The notes under the pieces: model-generated
What the model was told of the DNA's origin: nothing
What the model saw: only the letters and a program-made list of their open reading frames with translations
Database searches by the model: none
Translations under genes and position numbers: made by a program
Assembly (NCBI GenBank): GCA_030490835.1
Contig: CM059971.1
Coordinates: 3,542,545 to 3,606,544 of the forward strand
Reading direction: 5' to 3'
Length of the DNA stretch: 64,000 nucleotides
DNA from: Annona cherimola
Taxonomy: Eukaryota > Streptophyta > Magnoliopsida > Magnoliales > Annonaceae
In this document: positions 9,471 through 20,732 of the stretch, one piece after another
Layout: the number at the start of each line of letters is the position of its first letter
Numbering within the stretch: position 1 is the first letter of the stretch

Positions 9471-12400
9471 TGGTAAAAATAAGCAGGTACATGATTGCTT
9501 ACTTTCACCTTGCACCGGTTTGGATCATGTAGCGTCCCGTTATAAGATTGCGCGACGCATATCAGAAGTTAGGGAGAGGTTGGATCAGATTTATAGAGAT
9601 AAAAAGCAGTTCAATTTCAGCAGCCGTTCAGGTGATGGGCAGGGGCAGCTTGTAAGCAGTAGGCCTACCACAGGTTCGAAGATTGAAGTAAAGATGATTG
9701 GCAGAGACAAGGACAAGGATGAAATCAGAAACATGCTGGTAAGCGGAAGTAGCAATGAGGATGGGCAGGTTCGTGTGGCTGCTATTGTTGGCATCGGGGG
9801 GCAAGGCAAAACCACTCTTGTTAGGGAAATCTACAATGACAAGAGTGTGCGGGCGCATTTTGATTTGTTTTCATGGGTTTGTGTAACTGAAATTTTTGAT
9901 GCAACCAAGGTCATCAAAGCACTTTTGGATGATCTAAAGGTAGACACTACTGCCCATGATCTAAGCCGATGGCAAACAGAGCTCTGTGACAAACTAAAGG
10001 GGAAACGCTTTTTGGTTGTTCTGGATGATGTCTGGAATGAGGATGAAGAAAAGTGGAATCCAGTAAGGGCTTGTTTAATAAGTGGGGTTGCTGGAAGTAG
10101 AATCTTAGTTACAACACGGGCACAGAAAGTAGCAACCGCCGTGGGTGCTGTCTACATCCGTGAGTTGCAATGCTTGTCAGAAGATGATTCTTGGAGCTTG
10201 TTTAGTGACAAAGCTTTCGCTGGGAGAAATGATAAAGACCGTTCTGATTTACAAGATATAGGAAGAAAAATTGTCAGCAAGTGCAAAGGAGTGCCCCTTT
10301 CAATCAAGGTCATGGGAAGTGTCATGAATGGCATGACGTTAGCAGAAGATTGGCAAAACACTTTGGACAGTCCAATGTGGTCACTACAAGCTGCCAAAAA
10401 GGAAATTTTTCCTGCATTGTGGCTCAGCTATTATAATCTTCCATCGGCTTGGAAACAATGTTTTGCATATTGTTCTATATACGAAAAGGATGAAAAGATG
10501 GCTAAGGATGAGTTGGTTACATTGTGGGTTGCACAGGGTTTTGTTCATGCAGACGGAAACAGAAAAGTGGAAGACATTGCTGCAGGATATTTTGATGGTT
10601 TAGTGGCGCGGTCTATGTTCCAAAGAGCCGAAAGTGATGGAAGTTATTGTACAATGCACGACCTTCTTCATGATTTAGCAGAACTCATCACAAAGGATGA
10701 AACTTACGTCTGTATGGGTGACAAGTCAAACCAATGCCCTGCTAATGTCCGTCATGCATCTTTAATTTTAAGTGAAAAGAACCCCAACATCAATTTCATT
10801 TCTTTTCGCGGAGCAAAAACACTGCGAACACTTTTTCTACGTGATTTTGATAAAACTGATACAAGCCTTGATAATTTGTTTCAGCAAGCAAGATTTCTCA
10901 GGGCATTGGCTTTGAGAGGTTCAATATTTAAGAAATTGCCAAGAACTATCCGAAAACTAAAGCATTTGAGATATTTGGATTTGTATTCCTCTTGGTTATG
11001 GAGTTGCCGAATACCATCAGCAAAATGAAGCACTTGAAATATCTGAAGTTCAGGTTTTCAAAATTGCGAGAGGTACCAAATGTCTTTGGAAAATTAAAGC
11101 AATTGGCATATCTGGACTTATCTTGGTCGAGAATGGTTGAGTTGCCAGAATCAGTTTGTTACCTCCGCAATTTGCATACTTTGAAACTCAATTATTGTTT
11201 TAAACTGAAAAAATTACCAAGAGGTATGGGTGGAATGGTTGGATTGAGACATCTTGAAATCGAGGGGACCTTTAGGCTTGAGTATCTACCGGAAGGGATA
11301 GGCAAAATGACTTCCCTCGAAACATTAAGTAAATTCATCGTGGGAGGTGAAGGGGGATGTGAGGTTAATGAACTGCAGCAACTCAATTGTCTCCAGGGAA
11401 GTTTAGTACTACAAAACCTAAAGAAGGTTTCAAGTACTCGCGAAGCCTTTAAAGCAGAATTATGGAAGAAGCCAAACCTTCAGAGATTGTTTTTGGAAAT
11501 GTCATCATATGGAATCTCAGATGATGATGATGATGCAGCGACCTCAGGAAGAGATGATGCAGAGATAGAGAGGATGGATGGTGTACTTCAAGGCCTACGT
11601 CCTCATGAGAATCTCGAAGAATTGCAACTATATTGCAATAGGCGCAGTTCAAAGTTTCCGAGTTGGTTGGAGGATTTGTCTTTCGCAAAGTTAACCAAGT
11701 TGGAAATAGAAGGTTTTGTTATTCGGTGTGAACAGAATAATCTGCCTAGGCTAGGAAAGTTACCTGCACTCGAATATCTCAGTTTGCAAAATATTGATTT
11801 GAAAAAGGTGGGTCATGAGTTGTACTATGGGAATAATAGCACTGATGTTTTTGCAGGAGGAATAAAATCAGTATTTCCAGAGCTGGAACAACTAAATTTC
11901 AAGGACATGCCTGAATTAGAGGAGTGGGAGTTGATGTCAAAACCAAATCGAGATATAATAATTATGCCACGTCTTTCTATCTTGAAGCTTAAAAATTGTC
12001 CGAAATTGATAGGGTTGCCTAATCACCTTGCCAATGCTCCTCTAACAAATCTAAAGATATCTGGCTGCCAGAGACTTAAACGGACAGAGTGCTCCTCTTC
12101 TTTTTCGCTCCTTGAAAAAATCAATTTACACAGCAGCAGTGAATTTTTTTCAAGTGGTCTGCCGCATCTTCCAAAACTTAAGGAACTTCTCATTCAAGAA
12201 ATCGAAACTCTCCCAAATGAAGGATGGGAGCACTTATTGGTTTTACGAAAACTTCAAATTCGCAATTGCTTTGAATTGAAGTCTCTGCCTGATGGGTTAA
12301 CACAACTTCAGTCGCTAGAGAAACTTAAAATTCGTGGATGCTGCAAAATTGAGTCATTGCCTGAGGGATTGGGACAACTCAAGAAACTTCAGTCGCTCGA

Positions 12401-13334
12401 GATTAATGGTTTACAATTATTGACTTATCTGCCAAATTCATTAGGACAGTTGGAGTCGTTAGAGCCGAAGGGATTGGAACAATTGAAAATACTTAAGTCG
12501 CTCAAAATCAGCAATGCAGAAGAACTGACTTGTTTACCTAATTCACTAGCACAGCTTGAGTTGTTGGAGAAGCTTCATATTAGTGGCTTAAAGAAATTAG
12601 AATCACTGCCTGAAGGGTTGGAAGGATTCAAGAAACTCAAGTCACTTAAAATCAGGGATGTAGAGATGCTGACTTTTCTGCCTAATTCACTAGCACAGTT
12701 GACGTCATTAGAGAAACTTTATATTAATTGCCCGAAGAATTTACAGTCACTGCCTCAAGAGTTGGGACAACTCAAGACACTCAGGTCGCTCACAATCAAA
12801 GGTGCAGAAGAGCTTACTTGTTTGCCAGATTCACTATGGCAGCTGGAGTCACTGGTGGATTTTGAAATAAATGGCTTAACAAAATTAGAGTCACTACCTC
12901 AAGAGTTGGGACAACTAAAGAAACTCCAGCGCCTCGCAATTCTAAATATGCAAGGTTTGGCTAATCTTCCTCAGTCATTGGAACAGCTTCAATCATTGAA
13001 GACATTTAATATCAGCCAATGCAGGAAATTAAAATCATTGCCCCATCAGTTGGGACGACTTAAGTCACTAAAGAGGCTTATAATCGGTGGGTGGAAGGAA
13101 TTGAAATCGTTGCCTTGGTGGTTGGTACAACTCAAGGCACTTGAAGAGTTGTACATCTCACAATGCACGGCTTTGAGGTCGCTACCTCGTCGGTTGAAAG
13201 ATCTTCCACTTCTCATGTTATTGCATATCAATAATTGTCCGCTATTGTCTGAGAGATACAAGAAGGAAGGAGATGATGACAGGTCCAAGATTTTACAAAT
13301 CCCTTATATCTATATAGATGGCGAAAAGATCTAA

Positions 13335-15300
13335 GTGAATCATCTGTACCAGTGATGAGTTTCAAATTCCAATTAGGTACTCTCTTAAATTGTAATCAAG
13401 ATCTAAAGTTCAGCTTGCTGAGAAGCGCTTTCAAAAATGCTATTAACTGACATTTATCCACTGAAATCCTCTTTGTTTTTGCAGTTTTCAACTGTGCAAT
13501 CATTGCACGGGAGGCCCATTGTAAAAAAAAATGGAAAAAAAGGTATGCATGCCTCTGATTAACCTGTACTACGATCCTTTGTTTTTGCTGATTTTTAATT
13601 TCTATATTCATTTTTAAAAAAATTTTTGGCAATTCCAATTATGAAATTTTTTTTTAAAGAAAGATTTCTTTGTTATTTGCAACTATTAGAATGTTTTGAA
13701 GAAATGTGGCTAAATTTATGATTTACTAACAACAATTTATGCACTCTTGAGTCTCTAACAAAGAAGACGCGAGACTCATCATTTGCGAGTATGCAGATCT
13801 ACCCGTATTCTAATTTATCTCATTCTTTTCCCTTGAAGCAGGTGTCATCATTGACCATGTTAATATTGGGCTCGTTGTTTTCTTGAGACGAGAAAATCAA
13901 GTGGATGGTGAAGTATCAAACCTCTTATATTTCTTGTAAGGAATTTTTAAAGAAGGCGATGTTGGATTTTTCCTCTCTTTTGTGAAAATCGCTTCATGTG
14001 CTGTTGGGCTTACGTGAAGGGTTTTTCCAAGTGTGTGGAGTTCATTTTGTAAGTAATTTTTGAAAATTGATTTTGTTTTGTTTTTTATTTCTTTCTGCGG
14101 TGCGTGTTGACAACTTTCTTGTTTTGTTGAAATTTATCCATGTAATAATAATGATAACCTCTAGTTTTCATTAGAAAAGACATTGCATTGTAGTCTGTTT
14201 TTATATAGCGAAAGATTTGCTTGGATGCCGTAGCTTTTTCCCTTTCACGAAAATGGTTTTCCACGTAAAATTATAAGGTTTTTTTTTTTTTAGTTCGATT
14301 TTTTATCATGTAATTTATTTTCCACGTTGCCCGTTTTATTTGAGTAAAAAAGTGAATCTGTGCTAGGTGATGGAAAGATAGAGAAGACATATTTCTGGCA
14401 AGAAGCTTTGGAAGCTTTGGTGATACATGCGGGTAAAACTTAAATTATTTGTTAAACAATATTTCTAAATGCAATAGGCAGAGTAGAAATCATCGAGGCA
14501 AGTCAATTTTGTGAATCAAAACCCTTACTATATATCCTAAATAAGATACACACATGTATATAATGAATCCATTATTGTTGATTACCATTAAATTTATTTA
14601 GAAGGTTTTGCTTCTATAAAATCACTTTTGTACGTAACTCTCTCTATTATTAGCATCTTGATGTTTGGTTGAAAATCTATTCTTCATCTATAGCGTTATT
14701 TTTATTATTGTGGAAACTCTTTCATTTGTCTAATCTTACTATACATGAGTGTTGTTTTCAAATGTGTACAAGTAGCATAATAAAATGTTTTAAGGCTAAT
14801 ATTAATTTTAAACTAATATTTTCAACATCTAAACTATTGAAAATATCATTATTACATGGACGAAAGATTTTATAAAATATTATTGCATTTTAATACTTAT
14901 GTGCATTGTCCTAATATACATTTGAGTATGTTTATTTTTAAGAAAATCTATCCCATATATGTTTATTTTTAAGAAAATCTATCCCATGCACATTTTTGAT
15001 TTAGATGAAACTTAGTGTTCTAGCTAAATAAATATTAATAAGCTGATTGAATTTTGCTCAATCATCAACTTTTCCAGATCCATATTTGGAAACATATATA
15101 TGTAAGGCACGTCCCACTAGCGAATCGAAAATCCAAGTCACCTAGTTTAACATGATCTTAAGCTTGGAAATACTTCTGCAGCCAATCAGTTGTAAATGGA
15201 ATTTTATCAATAAGATGGTAGTCGATGGAATTAATTAATTAATGCTCCGATTAATTAGTAGATGGCTAACACGAGAATAAGGCCACCCTAATCCTTCCAA
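13335..15300 (+). other. 3' flank of NLR1, conserved in both copies
   Basis: No coding gene seen. The sequence aligns with 55916-58400 and could contain spliced 3' UTR: GT-rich steps occur at AATTAG|GTACTC near 13376 and AAAAAG|GTATGC near 13540, with a possible acceptor TTGAAGCAG|GTGTC near 13841. A 31-bp tandem duplication at about 14925-14986 is present only in this copy. UTR assignment is inference. Confidence 0.4.
14925..14986 (+). repeat. Two 31-bp direct repeats
   Basis: TATGTTTATTTTTAAGAAAA begins each unit. Copy 2 has one unit near 58000. Confidence 0.8.
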
Positions 15301-15840
15301 ATTCATCTAACGTTGCCTAAATGCCTCTTTTTCTGTCACCATTAGCTGACTTTGCGTGTTTTTTTTTTTTTTTTTGGAAGTGGACTGGCTTTGCTTTGTC
15401 CCATTGCAGCAATTACAACTCTCTGAAATACAAAATTGTGTTTGATGGCATGAACCTTTATTTTCTTATCTATCGTTCTGTTCAACTGATGGGATCCGTA
15501 AAATATTTGAAACCTGCTGGAGATAATTCTCCTAGTCAATGTTTCCAGAGAGTGGGGAAGAACTGAGGGCATTCTGAATTTTACACCATATCAAAATGCA
15601 GTGGCTGCGAGGAGTAAAATGATCAAGTCCTCAAATTAAGTCACAACTCATAACAGATGCACATTCTCTGGTTGACAGATGATGGTGATCAAGGTGAATT
15701 TCAGTCTTCAGTATGCATGTGTTTGCAATTAATGAAAAGAATATGAGACAACATCGTTGAGTAATTAACCTTATTGATTATGAATGCCTGTGCTGTTTCC
15801 TTGATTCTTGCAGCATCAACAGCATCTATTCGTGCAAACG

Positions 15841-15900
15841 ACTCTAAGAATGGAACTTATCTCTTAAAAAAAAAAAAAAAAAAACTCTAACAATGGAACT
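15841..15900. mobile_element. Minimal poly(A) insertion with 17-bp target duplication
   Basis: ACTCTAAGAATGGAACT and ACTCTAACAATGGAACT (one mismatch) flank TATCTCTTAAA followed by a run of A. It sits within an MPP-beta exon relic. The pattern fits target-primed reverse transcription that copied only a tail. Confidence 0.55.
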
Positions 15901-16127
15901 ATCCGCCCATATGTCAACATCAGAAGACAAGTAACAGTTGTTTCTGTTATCTCATACTGCTTAAGAGAGCAAGACCGTAAATATTAGTTAGTTTCATGGT
16001 AAAAATTTAATGAAGATCCAGAGATCCTAGAAATGCAGAAATATCTAACGCAACAACAGGCTATTGGAATAACATAAATAAATAAAGTCTAACAGATCTA
16101 AGAGAGAAGTTGAACTCTTCCACGCCC

Positions 16128-16640
16128 TCATCATCATCATAAGTTGTTTCTCAGATAAGTGGGGTCTGCGTGCATGGATCTTGTCGCATCATTCTTTACG
16201 ATTATAACTATGTTTTCAGAAATCTCTAAAATTTTCCTATTTTGCTTAACTACTTCTATCTACTTTTTTTGGATTTTCTTCTCATTCTCTTATCATCTTT
16301 TGTTTGAACAAACTCGACTTTCCTATTTGGTGTCATTTTTAGCCTTCATCTAACAAACTTAAAACACCTTAGTCTGTTTTCCCTAATTTGATTGCTCATT
16401 GGCTTTATCTTCAGATTGTCTCAAATTACTTTATTTTTAATTTTATCTTTTCTTATTTTATTACTCATTCACCTTAACATTCACATTTTTGCTACATTTA
16501 TTTTATGCATATGTTATTCTTGAACTTCCAAACATTTTACCCATATAGCATAGCTAGTCTAACTGATCTCTCATAGAATTTTCTTTTTAATTTAATTAGA
16601 ACTTGACCGTAACATAGAATTTCTAAAGCAGTGTGCTATT
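16128..16640 (-). mobile_element. RTE-type LINE 3' fragment, decayed
   Basis: Read on the minus strand, the block encodes HMHKINVAKM, then DKIKNKVI, then QIRENRLRC, interrupted by stops. This matches the well-known C-terminal segment of plant RTE LINEs (H-MKVAEMRMLRW, DKIRNE-IRE, REARLRWFGHV pattern). The element ends in ACTTATGATGATGATGA, the short-repeat tail usual for RTE elements. It lies in an MPP-beta intron. No intact reverse transcriptase remains. Confidence 0.65.
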
Positions 16641-18184
16641 TCTTCAATCCATTTTATCAACTTGTAAGAATTAAAAGGGCCTCTGTCCAACATGTCGACA
16701 ACAAATAATTTCATGTATCATCATGAAAGACTAGGGATTCAAAGAAAAATTACTTCCTTTTACAAAATGATTCACAGTATAATCGTACACCTGATTTTGA
16801 GCACTAATGACTTCTGGTTCTAAAATTTTCAGTGCCAGCCTCCTAAACTCTTCCTTTATTAGCAGTGACAAATCACGCAAGAACTCAGGCTGTGTGCAAA
16901 AGTGTCCGGTTCAGGGAAAAATGATCCCAATAGAAACGAAATCCACATCAACAATAACAGAACAAATTAAGAGATCATTAGCAACACAAGAAAATTAAGG
17001 AAAAGAATTAAGATATAATTAGCAGCTTGAGAATCATTAGACAAAAATTTATGAGTCATTAGCAGGCAAAAGTAAATGGTCCATACAGTGACTTATGGAG
17101 CTCCATATGGACAAAAAGATCCACCTCTAAATAAAAAAGCAAATTTCCATGGACGTTGCCATTGCAGTGGCAAAGAGTCCAAACAATCCTATATCACAAT
17201 AGCCTATGTTGAAAGCAAGTATACTCTCAGCCAAGCCATCTGGGCTGACTCTACGACCAAGCTTTGCTCTGAAAATTGCGAAACTAGTAATATCAGTAAT
17301 AGTCGCAGCATAAAACCAAACAACAGCACTCTGACTCATGTTCTTATAGAATGGCATTCTTTAATTATGAAATGTGGAGGAGCAAAGTATATAGAAGTTT
17401 GGGATGAACTTGTTCCCATGTAGACAGTGACTAAGCAAAAAGATCTACCAAAGAAGACACCAGCCTAAGAATGGATGAATAGAACATGTTACATGCCAAC
17501 AGGTAAAAGGCCCAAACCATAATAAATATGCTTAACAAATGCCAGGTTTTGTTCTTCTCTGTAGGGACTCAACAAAAAGAATAAAGAACACACCTTGAAA
17601 AATCGCCCACACCAGCGCTTTTACTCCAAGACCCCAAAAAGCTTTGCAACACCATCACAGGAATGGAGTTTGGATCAGAATCTAGCTCTGTTGAAAGCTA
17701 CCGCAAGAAGTGCAATTGGAAATTCATGGTTCACAACTCAAACCTACAAGTATCCAAGTTCAATGTCAATTTTCTAGCAATACGAAAAAGATAGTAACCT
17801 CATGAAAGTTACTTAGGAGGTGATAATTTATCCAAGTGGAAGGCGATGAGAGAGTAGAAGTAAGGATGAAAAGAGAACGATTAGATAACTTTAGAAAAAA
17901 CAGGGAAATATGTGGGCTTCCGAAGGATACATCCTAAAGTTAGAGGGAACGACACAATACGATCCGTGGGGCTACCCCCTTAGGTTGTAAAATGGATATG
18001 ATAACGATAATTAATTTCACGTAACAGGAAAAACTAAAATATCATCCTCAAGTATTAGCTAGACTTTACAGAATAAAGAATAGAAAAATGTAAAAGGTGA
18101 GCTCTGAACCAGTGAAGATAGATGGATTTCTACTGACAAGTTGGGTTGCAGTCATTAGATCTGTAGAAAGGCGTTTAAACTTTC

Positions 18185-18532
18185 GATGTCGATTGCATGC
18201 TCCCGGGGCGCATACACCTATTTTTTTATTTTTCTCAATTTTTTTTTATAATATTGTTAATCTATATCTATTTAATATATGTATAAATTTTTACCATTTT
18301 TGGAGTATTTTAAATATTTATTTTTATTTTTGAAAATCAGTGGCATTTAACATAATTTAAAATTACCTAAAATGCTACTAATTTTCAAAAATAAAAAATA
18401 AATATCTAACATACTTTAAAAACAGTAAAAATTTATACACATGTTAAATACACTTACATTAACAGTTTTATAAAAAAATTTGAAAAAAAATAAAAAGGGG
18501 TGTATGCGCCCGGGCGCATGCAATCGTGTCCC
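18185..18532. mobile_element. Fold-back MITE, G/C-type CCCGGG palindrome, 10-bp target duplication
   Basis: 348 bp flanked by TTAAACTTTC at 18175-18184 and 18533-18542 (perfect). Ends GATGTCGATTGCATGC and, inverted, GGGACACGATTGCATGC. The right tip carries the perfect palindrome ATGCGCCCGGGCGCAT. Inner arms share the core TTTTTACCATTTTTGGAGTA with the other fold-backs. Confidence 0.85.
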
Positions 18533-19504
18533 TTAAACTTTCAACTTACTTGATTAACCATGTACCCATGTCTAACTTCTCCAGCAGTAGATATGAGCTA
18601 ACCAAAAAAAAAGTTCTATTGCATAAATCGTAAATAGATCAAAGTACCAACACAGTGCATAAAGATTTCACACATTAGATTGCTTTATGTTTGTAACGTA
18701 ATAGATTGCTATACCTTTTGTCAAGGTAATAGATTATTTTATTTTTGTCCATGAAAAAGTACAATATATATATTCAACTAACTCACCATTCTTGATCCAA
18801 TATAATTTTTAGAAAGGTATTGATATAAATCCACCCTTGAGATTGATCAAATGTCTTCTTCTCGCCCTTAAATCGTGTTCCCAGTGGATTATTTTGGAAT
18901 GCTGCAGAATGTAAATAATCAAAATAAAATTAATAAGACATTATAATGAATCGAAATACTACTTCCATGATAAGGAGAATGAGGTTAAAATAGCAATCGC
19001 ATACTTCTTCCATCTCCCGGAGGATAACACCCTGCTCACGCCTAATAGCAGTTTCAGAGAATCGCAAATTTTGAAGAATGTCAGCAAGGATGTCTACAGC
19101 AACAGGGGCATCACCATGGAGGACAGTGGCATAAAATCTTGTCTGTTCAAGGGAGGTGTGTGCATTGAGGCGTGGCCCCAAGTTCTCAACCTCCTCCTGG
19201 ACTGCATGGGCAGATCAATGATGGGTGCCCTTAAAGATCGTATGCTCAAGGAAATGAGTAGTGCCATTGATCTCACGCATCTCAAAGCGGCTGTCGGCAT
19301 CAATCCAAACTACAACTGAGGCTGTTTGCACAGCCAATGTTGGGTTTGATTGGTTGATAACACAAACTCCATTTGGAAGGGTAGATACAGGAATTTCGGG
19401 AAAATGAAGGATAGTAGAATGGTCAGACAATCTGGGAACAGGAGAGCTATGGACAAGGAGCAGAGGATTAGCTCTTGCATACTCAGATGGTTGCAGATGG
19501 GGGT

Positions 19505-20732
19505 CTATTTGCAAAGAAGGAAAAGAAAGATTTAATCTTTCTGGTGATCCGAGATGACAATGCTATGACTCATGAGCAGTCTTTGGTTTGTTAGAACCAA
19601 CTTTTGATATTATTCGCTGTTATTAAGGCCACAGAAAGGTAATTAAGAGCCCAATCCTTGAACATTTTACGTGCAGTCAATTCATTTTATTCTGAAGAAC
19701 ACAGAGAAATACTACCAAAACTTTGCCTTTCCTCTGGGCTGCAAACAAAACATAATACTAGCGAGTTTTTCCAATTTCAAATGAACTGGGATCAGTTTGT
19801 GCGTTTGGTGATACATGAAAAATGTCATGTTAAAACTTTTCAATTTAAAAGTTATCACTTTCTATAACTATCATATTTTTAATCATTTCTTTACATACTC
19901 CTATACAATTATCTTACTTTTCAATCATTTCTGTACAACTACCTATATAACTAATCTATTTATTTTAACTTTATTTTATTTACTCCTTATCAATACCTCT
20001 ATTTTGTCACATTATTTTTTCATTTTGACAACTTATACAAAAAAAATTTCATTCGAAAATTGTATCACTTCCCAAATGCACCCTCAAAAAATAATTATAA
20101 TAAATTTCTCATCCCTTCATACAAATAAGTTAATATGATTTAATTTAAACTAACTATCCTATCCTACTTTTTTCATTATGACCTCAGTATTTCAATTATT
20201 TTTTACATTTTTTCCTACAACTATACCATTATTATATTTGTATTCTCTTTACTCCTAATTGTTACACCTATCCCATCACTATATCACTTTTTCAAAAAAT
20301 GTTACGCGTTGCCAAAAGTCGTCTGTCACCAAATGTTAGTTTTCTTGTTGCGACAAGAGCATTATCCCTTTCTTAATTGTCCATTTCTTCTTTTGATTAG
20401 CTCCATATAATTTTCTAATCCATTAGGGAAATGACCTCTAACATTTCCATCCGGATCTAATTGTTATTATTTGAACCATGAACCACTGAATACAGCAAAA
20501 GTTAGCGTTTAGAGACTTGTTGGAAGCAGGAATGATTATTGAGTTTAAAAACAAACAAGAACCAACAAAAAGACTTGTGGATATTGGAAAAAAGGACCAC
20601 AAGTATTTGAAAAGCACCAATTAGGCTAAGTGGCACTATTGCTAATCAAACATCTTATGGAGCCCCCTTAGAGAAAAAATAGTTATATTTTGGGCCAGTC
20701 ATGAATTATTGCATTCAGTAATGAAACAAAAA
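19505..20732. other. Intergenic spacer, no gene seen
   Basis: AT-rich. Pyrimidine-rich blocks near 19850-20060 and 20160-20290 resemble the interior of the MITE at 20821-21131. No open frame with recognisable domains. Confidence 0.5.

Larger units (their letters stand above)
4749..9486 (+). other. Large phase-0 intron of NLR1
   Basis: 4738 bp between AAG|GTACAT and AAGCAG|GTACAT. The exon ends were chosen because they restore one continuous CC-NB protein in both NLR copies. The intron holds a 5' duplicate of exon-2 coding sequence, four fold-back elements, and an internal tandem duplication (about 7130-8040 and 8575-9470). Retention would add 26 codons and stop at TGA, giving a 125-residue CC-only protein. 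Confidence 0.75.
4449..13334 (+). pseudogene. NLR1: CC-NB-LRR resistance gene with a one-base frameshift
   Basis: Intracellular immune receptor of the CNL class, RGA-like. Exon 1 (4449-4748, 100 codons) encodes an Rx-type coiled-coil domain with an EDVID-like YDIDDLLDDW. Exon 2 (9487-13334) joins in phase 0 (AAG|GTACAT donor, CAG|GTACAT acceptor). Exon 2 shows P-loop GIGGQGKTTL, kinase-2 FLVVLDDVW (the Trp is typical of CNLs), RNBS-B GSRILVTTR, GVPLSIKV (GLPL), CFAYCSIYEKD (RNBS-D) and MHD in CTMHDLLHDL, then many LRRs. Near 10996-10998 one base is missing relative to NLR2 (CTTGGTTATGGAG against CTTGGATAATGGAG). The reading frame therefore stops at 11028 after 613 residues, at the first LRRs. 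The remaining LRR frame stays open to 13334, so the lesion is recent or a sequence error. A 39-bp in-frame deletion near 12463 and fewer LRR repeats also distinguish it from NLR2. Confidence 0.85.
1797..15440 (+). repeat. Segmental duplication, copy 1 (carries NLR1)
   Basis: Collinear, same-orientation homology runs from about 1797 to 15440 against about 41755 to 58690. It covers NLR upstream DNA, CC exon, large intron, NB-LRR exon, 3' flank and part of the last exon of the MPP-beta relic. Copy 2 is about 3 kb longer, mostly from insertions listed separately and from sequence deleted in copy 1. Both copies are direct, about 40-43 kb apart. Confidence 0.85.
15377..19504 (-). pseudogene. Mitochondrial processing peptidase beta subunit relic (M16 peptidase)
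   Basis: Exon-like blocks appear on the minus strand in gene order. 19504-19005 covers the N-terminal domain and includes the zinc motif HFLEH and FKGT. About 18905-18830 encodes AFQNNPLGT. About 17720-17590 encodes the VMVLQSFLGSW region. 17269-17155 encodes LAESILAFN and GLFGLFA. 16889-16791 contains LRDLSLLIKEE and ends AQNQ. Near 15925-15905 is LTYGRIVPL. 15860-15770 contains FARIDAVDAARIKE. 15422-15377 encodes RVVIAAMG. MPP-beta removes transit peptides in the mitochondrial matrix. An in-frame TGA at 19217-19215 lies ten residues past HFLEH, and the 17.6-kb block needs a frameshift. An RTE LINE, a fold-back element and a poly(A) insert lie inside. No convincing first exon was found. Confidence 0.75.

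Noticed and set aside
9427..9486. Extending NB-LRR exon 2 upstream to 9427 (or 51692 in NLR2)
   Set aside because: The in-frame start would be TTG, the peptide has no CNL similarity, and the CAG|GTACAT acceptor at 9486/9487 joins the CC exon perfectly in phase.
10992..13334. A separate LRR-only gene beginning at 10992
   Set aside because: It has no ATG at that point and continues the NLR1 LRR domain in another frame; the one-base gap against NLR2 explains it.
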